Shown piece by piece: positions 6,253 through 10,965 of a DNA stretch of 10,965 nucleotides (its first letter is position 1; every line of letters starts with the position of its first letter). Under the pieces are notes generated by a model that was given only the letters and a program-made list of their open reading frames with translations, did not search any database and was not told where the DNA came from. The position numbers and the translations under genes are program-made. This DNA comes from Pseudobacteriovorax antillogorgiicola (lineage in GTDB: Bacteria; Bdellovibrionota_B; Oligoflexia; Oligoflexales; RGVZ01): NCBI GenBank assembly GCA_945897695.1, contig CAMDGW010000067.1, forward strand, positions 1 to 10,965, given 5' to 3'.

Positions 6253-6973
6253 GACATGGCAAATTGCCAGGCGAGAGTTGGGCGCATTTTTCAACACGTG
6301 GATGGGTTATGTGATCGTGGCCGCTGTCCTGGTGATAGATGGGCTGTTATTTAACGCATTCGCTGTGGGCAATGAACCAAAACTGTCCGCAGATGTGCTC
6401 GCAGATTTCTTTTATTTTGCGAGCGGTATGAGTATGGTCGCAGGTATATTTTTGGCGATGCGACTTATGGCGGAAGAAAAGCAGAATGGGACCATTGTCT
6501 TGTTGTTCTCCTCTCCCATCTCTGAGCGGCAGGTCATCTATGGTAAGTTTCTATCAGCCTTAATTTTTGCCGGTCTTTTGCATCTTGTGTCGCTTTATAT
6601 GCCTGCATTGATTCTTGTTCACGGGAAGATATCCTTGGGTCATGTATTAGCCGGTTATATCTGCCTAGTCTTACTGAGTGCAGTTACAATTGCCATCACG
6701 CTATTTTCATCTACGATCTCGCCAAACCAGCTAGTGGCTGCGGTTGGTGGTGGTTTTGTCACTGTTATTATGCTGACTTTGTGGATGTTGGCGAAAGTTG
6801 TTGATCAACCATTTAAAGATATTTTTAGCTGGCTTGCGATTCACAGTGATCACTTCACACCATTTAGTAACGGGATTGTCAATCTTCAGGATATTGTTTT
6901 TTATCTTGGTTTGATCGCCTTCTTTTTGGAGTGTGCGACTCGGGCTTTAATAGGTCGTCGCTGCCAGGGATAA
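6245..6973 (+). CDS. gldF: GldF-type ABC-2 permease
   Basis: This inner-membrane subunit would form the transport path, probably as a dimer. The 242-residue product has six predicted TM segments: 18-40, 53-73, 101-123, 132-156, 161-184 and 215-234. Between the second and third lies AEEKQNGTIVLLFSSPIS (76-93), the conserved cytoplasmic coupling stretch of ABC-2 permeases (EE..GT.ELL..SP). The ATG overlaps the ATPase gene by 8 bases and is preceded by GGGAGGAG. Length and topology match GldF. A gap of 28 bases separates it from the next gene, read in the same direction. It works with the ATPase before it and the auxiliary protein after it. Confidence 0.85.
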   Translation: MGKTWQIARRELGAFFNTWMGYVIVAAVLVIDGLLFNAFAVGNEPKLSADVLADFFYFASGMSMVAGIFLAMRLMAEEKQNGTIVLLFSSPISERQVIYGKFLSALIFAGLLHLVSLYMPALILVHGKISLGHVLAGYICLVLLSAVTIAITLFSSTISPNQLVAAVGGGFVTVIMLTLWMLAKVVDQPFKDIFSWLAIHSDHFTPFSNGIVNLQDIVFYLGLIAFFLECATRALIGRRCQG

Positions 6974-7001
6974 TTGGATATCTAGGGTGAGGAGGTAATT
7001 T

Positions 7002-8912
7002 GTGAATTCTAAAATTATTGAATTTCTGAGGTTGGTGTTTACCCTTGTAGGTGCCGCTACCTTTTTCGTTGGCGAGCGATATTTTGTTGATGCATCGTCC
7101 CACTGGTGGATTTCTGGAGTGGGATTGTTTTCTCTTGTTGCTGGTGTTGTCTCGTCATTACTTTGCCTGAAACGCGCGGCTGCGTCGGCAGCAGTTCGAG
7201 AAATACCCGCATGGAAACTAGCCGCCCTGTGGCAAACACTATTGTTGATTTCAGCATTACTCTACCTGGTATATGCCAAGGTCCTGGGTACAAGGCCGGC
7301 CCCTGAAACATATCTCGAAAAATGCCTACTCGCTTGCTGGCTCCTTGCCGGTGGACTTGGTTTATTCTTAGGAGTCGGAACTGAATGGGCCCAGTCCCGA
7401 AACGGGAGAGGAGCTTTTGCGGAACCGCAGCGCGTCATCATGGCAACGAGAGACTGGCTAAAAGTCGGGATGCTAGCGGTCATAATTGCGTGTCTGAACT
7501 ATGCAGCTGCCAAACGTAATGTGAGTTGGGATTTGAGTTATCTCAAAACAACTGCCGTCAGTGAATCAACTAGGAAATTGATTGACGGTCTTGGTCAGGA
7601 TGTGGAGGTGGGAATCTTTTTCACCCAGGGTAATGAGGTTCTTTCTCAGGCTAAGCTTTACTTTAATGGTCTGACGCAGAAGGCGCCGAGAATTTCTATT
7701 AACTACTTCGACGTCGAGACTCAGCCGCTGGCGGCTGAGAAATTTAAAGTGAGCCGTAATGGTTATGTTGTCCTGCGGGCAGGTGATCAAACTGAGCGAT
7801 TTGATCTTGGAACAAACCTTGCGTCTGCAAGAAAGACCTTGCGCAGTATGGATGCGGAATTCCAGAAGGCATTGCTTTCGGTGACGGAAAAGAAAAAAGT
7901 GCTGTATTTTACCCGTGGGCATGGTGAACTGTCATGGTCTACTAGTGATGATGGTTCTGGTCTGAAGTCAGTTAAACTTCTTGAAAACTATCTTCGGCAG
8001 CAAAACTTCAGTATGCGATTTTTTGGTGTAGGAGAGGGCGCAGCCAATGCCGTTCCTCAAGATGCTGATGCGGTGATTATCATCGGCGGCGATCAACCTT
8101 TTCTTGAAGAAGAGGCAAATGCCATCGGGTCGTATGTGGAAAAGGGCGGCAAGGCTCTTGTTATGCTCGACGTTGATATGCCCACTGAAGCATCGATTTC
8201 TCAGGGTGTGAGGAATGCTGAAAAAGACCCGCTCGTTCGCTGGCTCTCTACATTAGGGGTCACTTTTGAGCCGAAAGTTCTTGCTAATGCAACGAATTTT
8301 GTCTCAGCCTCGCGCTCGGAGGCCGACGTTTGGTTTCTTTTCACCAATGTATTTACGTCCCATGAGTCGGTTCAGTCCTTGGCTCGCAATGAGCAGCGCG
8401 CCGCAGTGCTGACGTTCCGTTCTGGTTTTTTGAAGACGATACCCGACTCTAACGGTTGGTCTGCTTACGACACCATCCGAAGTTTGTCAGACACCTTTGC
8501 CGACGAGAATCGTGACTTCAAATATACGGAAGGCAAAGAAAAACGCGAGCCAAGAGTCATAGGCGCTGCAGTGGAGCATAAGCCTAGTAATGCAGAGCCT
8601 TCGGATGACAAACGCCCATCTCGTGGTCGGGTTGTCGTTTTAGCAGATGCAAGTGCGGCGAGTGATGTCCTGATTCGTAATCAGGCCAATCTTATTTATG
8701 TCATGGATTCTTTGAGGTGGCTTGTTGGCGATGTCAAAACGTCAGGAATTGCCTCATCTGAGGAAGATATTCGCATTCGTCATACCAAGAAAGAGGATAT
8801 GCTCTGGTTTTACGGCACTATTTTGCTCGTTCCGGGGCTTGTTTTGATTTCTGGAGCCATTGTAACCCGCCGAGCCAGACGTAATCGTGGAACCGAGGTA
8901 GATAAACAATGA
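7002..8912 (+). CDS. gldG: GldG-type ABC transporter auxiliary protein with extra N-terminal membrane domain
   Basis: This is the auxiliary subunit of the Gld-type transporter, with a large periplasmic domain. The start is GTG, backed by a near-perfect GGAGGT 5 bases before it. In the 636-residue product, TM segments lie at about 6-24, 36-56, 72-92, 107-126 and 152-171. Next comes NVSWDLSYLKTTAVSEST (173-190), the usual opening of GldG soluble domains. Residues 199-395 include KKKVLYFTRGHGEL (297-310), a family hallmark, and a Rossmann-like run QDADAVIIIGGDQPF (353-367). A last TM at 600-622 ends in a basic tail. Many GldG proteins start directly at the helix before the soluble domain, so the first four helices (about 150 residues) are an extension that may act as a second permease half. 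Residues 545-570 are polar and probably disordered. It overlaps the next gene by ATGA. Confidence 0.87.
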   Translation: MNSKIIEFLRLVFTLVGAATFFVGERYFVDASSHWWISGVGLFSLVAGVVSSLLCLKRAAASAAVREIPAWKLAALWQTLLLISALLYLVYAKVLGTRPAPETYLEKCLLACWLLAGGLGLFLGVGTEWAQSRNGRGAFAEPQRVIMATRDWLKVGMLAVIIACLNYAAAKRNVSWDLSYLKTTAVSESTRKLIDGLGQDVEVGIFFTQGNEVLSQAKLYFNGLTQKAPRISINYFDVETQPLAAEKFKVSRNGYVVLRAGDQTERFDLGTNLASARKTLRSMDAEFQKALLSVTEKKKVLYFTRGHGELSWSTSDDGSGLKSVKLLENYLRQQNFSMRFFGVGEGAANAVPQDADAVIIIGGDQPFLEEEANAIGSYVEKGGKALVMLDVDMPTEASISQGVRNAEKDPLVRWLSTLGVTFEPKVLANATNFVSASRSEADVWFLFTNVFTSHESVQSLARNEQRAAVLTFRSGFLKTIPDSNGWSAYDTIRSLSDTFADENRDFKYTEGKEKREPRVIGAAVEHKPSNAEPSDDKRPSRGRVVVLADASAASDVLIRNQANLIYVMDSLRWLVGDVKTSGIASSEEDIRIRHTKKEDMLWFYGTILLVPGLVLISGAIVTRRARRNRGTEVDKQ

Positions 8913-9910
8913 AAAGAAAAAAATTAGATCTCGTTGCATGGTTTGCAGCTGTAATCCTAAGTTTGTTATTAGCCTTGTGGGCCTCGGTTCCGGCTCGTGA
9001 CGGTGGCAATGCAAAAGTGCCTGTGATTACAATTAAGGAGTCTACAATAGCGTCAATTGAGCTTGTGGGGGGAGATGTGAGTGTCGCCGCATCAAGACAG
9101 CGCGATGTGACTGACCGTTGGTGGATTTCCTTTGAGAGAAAGCCGGTTCCTGACCCAGAAGGAAAGTCTCAGGAAGCCGTCGTCCAAGATCGATTTATGA
9201 CCTCAGCTAAATTTAAGGAACTTATCGCTCAATTTTCTCCCTTGCAGGCTTTGCGGGTGATTGGAGAAGTTGCCGATGATAAGTTATCTGAGTTTGGTCT
9301 AAAAGACTCAGGCAAGACTCTTGTTTTGAAAGATGCGTCGGGCGTGGAACTTCTGTCTCTTAAGATCGGTAAGCAGTTATATGGGGCACGAAGCATGTAT
9401 GTCTTGAATCAGCAGGATCACAAGGTTTTGCTGATTGCTGGTGAGCTTATCAGTGACTTCGAAAAGCCAGAACTTCGTTTTTTTGAGCGGGCAATTACGT
9501 CAATTGATCTTGAAGAAATTCAGGCGGCGACTTTAACTCAGGGCTCCAAGACTAGACGCTTCGGGCACACGACCAAGGATGCCAAGGGAACACTGCTGTG
9601 GACAGCGGATGCGGCGAAAGAAACCCCCGTGCCGCAGGCTTCGTCCTGGTTTGATAGGTTCATGCTGATCAAGGCTGCAAGCTACGCGTCAAAAGAGGAT
9701 GAGGCCAGTCTTGCTGCCGCTCCAGTCCTTTTTGATGTGAGACTTGAGGGGAGCGGCGCTACTACTGAGGTGTTGCAATTGAAGCGGCGCTCTGGAGCTG
9801 GCGGGCCGGAGTTTTGGATTCATAGCAGCTATTTGAACTGGCATGTCAAAGTAGCAGCGACCAGAGCTGAGACTCTCCAGAAAGACGTGTCCCAAATTCT
9901 GCAAGACTGA
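8909..9910 (+). CDS. DUF4340 domain protein of the Gld-type ABC cassette
   Basis: The 333-residue product has a basic start (KRKK), a TM anchor at about 7-26 and a periplasmic remainder with the repeating beta pattern of DUF4340: ITIKESTIASIEL (40-52), FGLKDSGKTLVLKD (129-142), then ELRFFERAITSIDLEEI (188-204). In many bacteria a DUF4340 gene directly follows a gldG-type gene, as here, so it is likely a structural partner of the transporter in the periplasm; its activity is unknown. The start ATG overlaps the previous stop as ATGA, meaning coupled translation. There is no cysteine lipobox, so it is probably held by the uncleaved helix. No clear terminator follows, so some read-through into the flagellin gene is possible. 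Confidence 0.82.
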   Translation: MKRKKLDLVAWFAAVILSLLLALWASVPARDGGNAKVPVITIKESTIASIELVGGDVSVAASRQRDVTDRWWISFERKPVPDPEGKSQEAVVQDRFMTSAKFKELIAQFSPLQALRVIGEVADDKLSEFGLKDSGKTLVLKDASGVELLSLKIGKQLYGARSMYVLNQQDHKVLLIAGELISDFEKPELRFFERAITSIDLEEIQAATLTQGSKTRRFGHTTKDAKGTLLWTADAAKETPVPQASSWFDRFMLIKAASYASKEDEASLAAAPVLFDVRLEGSGATTEVLQLKRRSGAGGPEFWIHSSYLNWHVKVAATRAETLQKDVSQILQD

Positions 9911-10027
9911 ATTTGGCAATGGGCTGAATAGACAGGCTTACCTTTAGATTTTTGGCATTCGACTCAGGATGACTTCGTTACAACTGTTGACACTATTAGG
10001 TCCAGATGTTGTGCCTTTAAAATTGGC

Positions 10028-10033
10028 TATGAT
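10028..10033 (+). promoter_or_regulatory. Candidate -10 box of the flagellin gene
   Basis: TATGAT lies about 38 bases before the flagellin ATG, one mismatch from TATAAT. No fitting -35 box is 16-18 bases upstream; a perfect TTGACA (9987-9992) sits 35 bases away and has no -10 partner. I saw no convincing sigma-28 or sigma-54 motif in 9911-10070. The assignment is tentative, and that 160-base gap holds no other recognisable feature. Confidence 0.2.
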
Positions 10034-10070
10034 AGGATAATGATAAGAGCAACCGTGTGGGAGGCATCCT

Positions 10071-10913
10071 ATGGGTTTGAGAATATCAACGAACGTATCA
10101 TCCTTGACTGGGCAGAGGCACTTGCGCGACACGCGTCAATTGCTTGATCGCTCCATCGAGCGTTTGTCTAGTGGTTACCGAATTAACCGCGCAGGTGATG
10201 ATGCTGCTGGTCTCGCAATCACGGAAAAACTTCGCGCCAAGACTAGGGGGCTCATTCAGGCCCAGCGTAACGCCTCAGATGGTGTGTCGCTTATTCAGGT
10301 TGCTGAAGGTGGCCTTAATGAAGTGCAGAACATTCTCGTTCGTCTCCGCGAGCTTGGAGTGCAATCAGCTTCCGATACGATCGGTGCTCGTGAACGAAGA
10401 TATCTTGATGAAGAGTTTCAGAGTCTTAAAGAAGAGATTGATCGCATTGCAAACTCAACAGAGTTCAATGGCACCTATCTTTTGGATGGTACTGGTGGGT
10501 CCCTGGATTTTCAAATCAATACTGGCGGGCAGAACCTTTTAGGTGTCGACCGCATTAGCTTTGACGCATTCAAGCTTGACGTCAATTCAGACAAGCTAGG
10601 CATGGAAGAGGTTGGTGTTGCGGATAAGAACGGCGCACAGCGCAGTTTGGCATTAATCGATGATGCAATTGAGTCGGTGTCGTCTGTCCGTGGTGAGCTC
10701 GGTGCTATAGAAAATCGTCTCGAGTCGACAATCCGTAATATTTCTATCAGTGTGGAAAATCTTTCCGCAGCTCGTAGTCGTATTAAGGATGTCGACGTCG
10801 CTGACGAGACTGCTGAATTGGCAAAGCATAATATTTTAATGCAGTCCGGGATCTCTGTGTTGTCTCAGGCAAACAGCATCCCACAGATGGCGTTGCAGTT
10901 GCTTAAGGGATAA
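10071..10913 (+). CDS. fliC: Flagellin, short D0/D1-only form
   Basis: This is the filament subunit, exported through the flagellar type III pathway. In 280 residues it carries the conserved N-terminal half, including RLSSGYRINRAGDDAAGLAI (31-50), and the C-terminal half SRIKDVDVADETAELAKHN (236-254), ending in PQMALQLLKG. Only about 40-60 residues (roughly 138-185) separate them, so the exposed D2/D3 domains of enteric flagellins are absent, as in Bdellovibrio-type and many marine flagellins. RLRELGVQSA (91-100) matches the D1 region that TLR5 recognises in Salmonella. GGGAGG ends 6 bases before the ATG. It has its own leader after a 160-base gap, and a terminator follows, so it is probably transcribed alone. 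Such bacteria often have several flagellin genes; whether this is the main one cannot be told. Confidence 0.96.
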   Translation: MGLRISTNVSSLTGQRHLRDTRQLLDRSIERLSSGYRINRAGDDAAGLAITEKLRAKTRGLIQAQRNASDGVSLIQVAEGGLNEVQNILVRLRELGVQSASDTIGARERRYLDEEFQSLKEEIDRIANSTEFNGTYLLDGTGGSLDFQINTGGQNLLGVDRISFDAFKLDVNSDKLGMEEVGVADKNGAQRSLALIDDAIESVSSVRGELGAIENRLESTIRNISISVENLSAARSRIKDVDVADETAELAKHNILMQSGISVLSQANSIPQMALQLLKG

Positions 10914-10941
10914 TGTTTCTCAAGTTATATTGTCTTTGCGA

Positions 10942-10965
10942 AAGACCTGCATTTTAGCAGGTCTT
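10942..10965 (+). terminator. Rho-independent terminator after flagellin (cut by window end)
   Basis: AAGACCTGC (10942-10950) and GCAGGTCTT (10957-10965) form a perfect 9-bp stem with a 6-base loop, starting 29 bases after the stop codon. The T-tract would begin at the window edge and only its first bases are seen. A second, competing hairpin GTCTTT/AAAGAC (10932-10937/10941-10946) shares the left arm. Confidence 0.75.

Noticed and set aside
9952..9971. Sigma-54 (-24/-12) promoter at TTGGCATTCGACTCAGGATG
   Set aside because: The base pair ten bases after GG is AG, not the required GC; other GG positions in the gap fail as well.
10018..10044. Sigma-28 (FliA) promoter for flagellin: TAAA at 10018 with GATAA sequences downstream
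   Set aside because: The GATAA copies stand 14 and 20 bases after TAAA instead of 18, and the GCC part of the -10 motif is missing.
9944..10132. Small - strand open frame of 62 codons between the DUF4340 and flagellin genes
   Set aside because: It runs into the flagellin coding start and has no clear ribosome site or recognisable domain.

Overview
The window looks like chromosome of a free-living, flagellated, diderm (Gram-negative) bacterium. The evidence is an MCE/Mla-type lipid transport pair, a lipobox lipoprotein, and a short flagellin. The flagellin size, the Gld-type ABC cassette followed by a DUF4340 gene, and an MCE protein with a long C-terminal extension together suggest the Bdellovibrionota/Oligoflexia or the former deltaproteobacterial groups. 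That placement is inference from gene content, not from a marker gene. No rRNA, tRNA, CRISPR array, integrase or transposase is visible, and no gap between genes exceeds about 195 bases.

Layout. (1) Bases 1-2268, + strand: the 3' part of an MlaF-type ATPase gene, then an MlaD-type MCE gene. The MCE protein has a membrane anchor, one MCE domain, a helical repeat region and a beta-rich C-terminal domain that may be an outer-membrane barrel. Together they would form a phospholipid transport system; a permease gene (mlaE) would be expected just upstream, outside the window. (2) Bases 2269-2413: a convergent gap holding a weak MITE-like structure. (3) Bases 2414-3070, - strand: a fumarylacetoacetate hydrolase-family enzyme. 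(4) Bases 3071-3263: a divergent promoter region. (5) Bases 3264-4256, + strand: an unassigned two-TM envelope protein. A strong bidirectional terminator separates it from (6) a cysteine-rich lipoprotein at 4324-5136, - strand. (7) Bases 5137-5286: a second divergent promoter region. (8) Bases 5287-9910, + strand: a tightly packed four-gene operon with ATPase (GldA type), ABC-2 permease (GldF type), GldG-type auxiliary membrane protein and a DUF4340 protein. Two junctions overlap (8 and 4 bases) and one gap is 28 bases. (9) Bases 10071-10913, + strand: a 280-residue flagellin, followed by a terminator hairpin that runs to the window edge.

How the genes work together. The Mla-like pair and the Gld-like operon are two separate ABC systems of the cell envelope. 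The first probably moves phospholipids between membranes. The Gld-type system is tied to gliding in Bacteroidota, but in other phyla its substrate is unknown, and here it sits just upstream of a flagellin gene with its own ribosome binding site. I see no clear new defence or mobile system. The most interesting objects are the MCE/putative-barrel fusion and the Gld/DUF4340 cassette with its enlarged GldG-type subunit.
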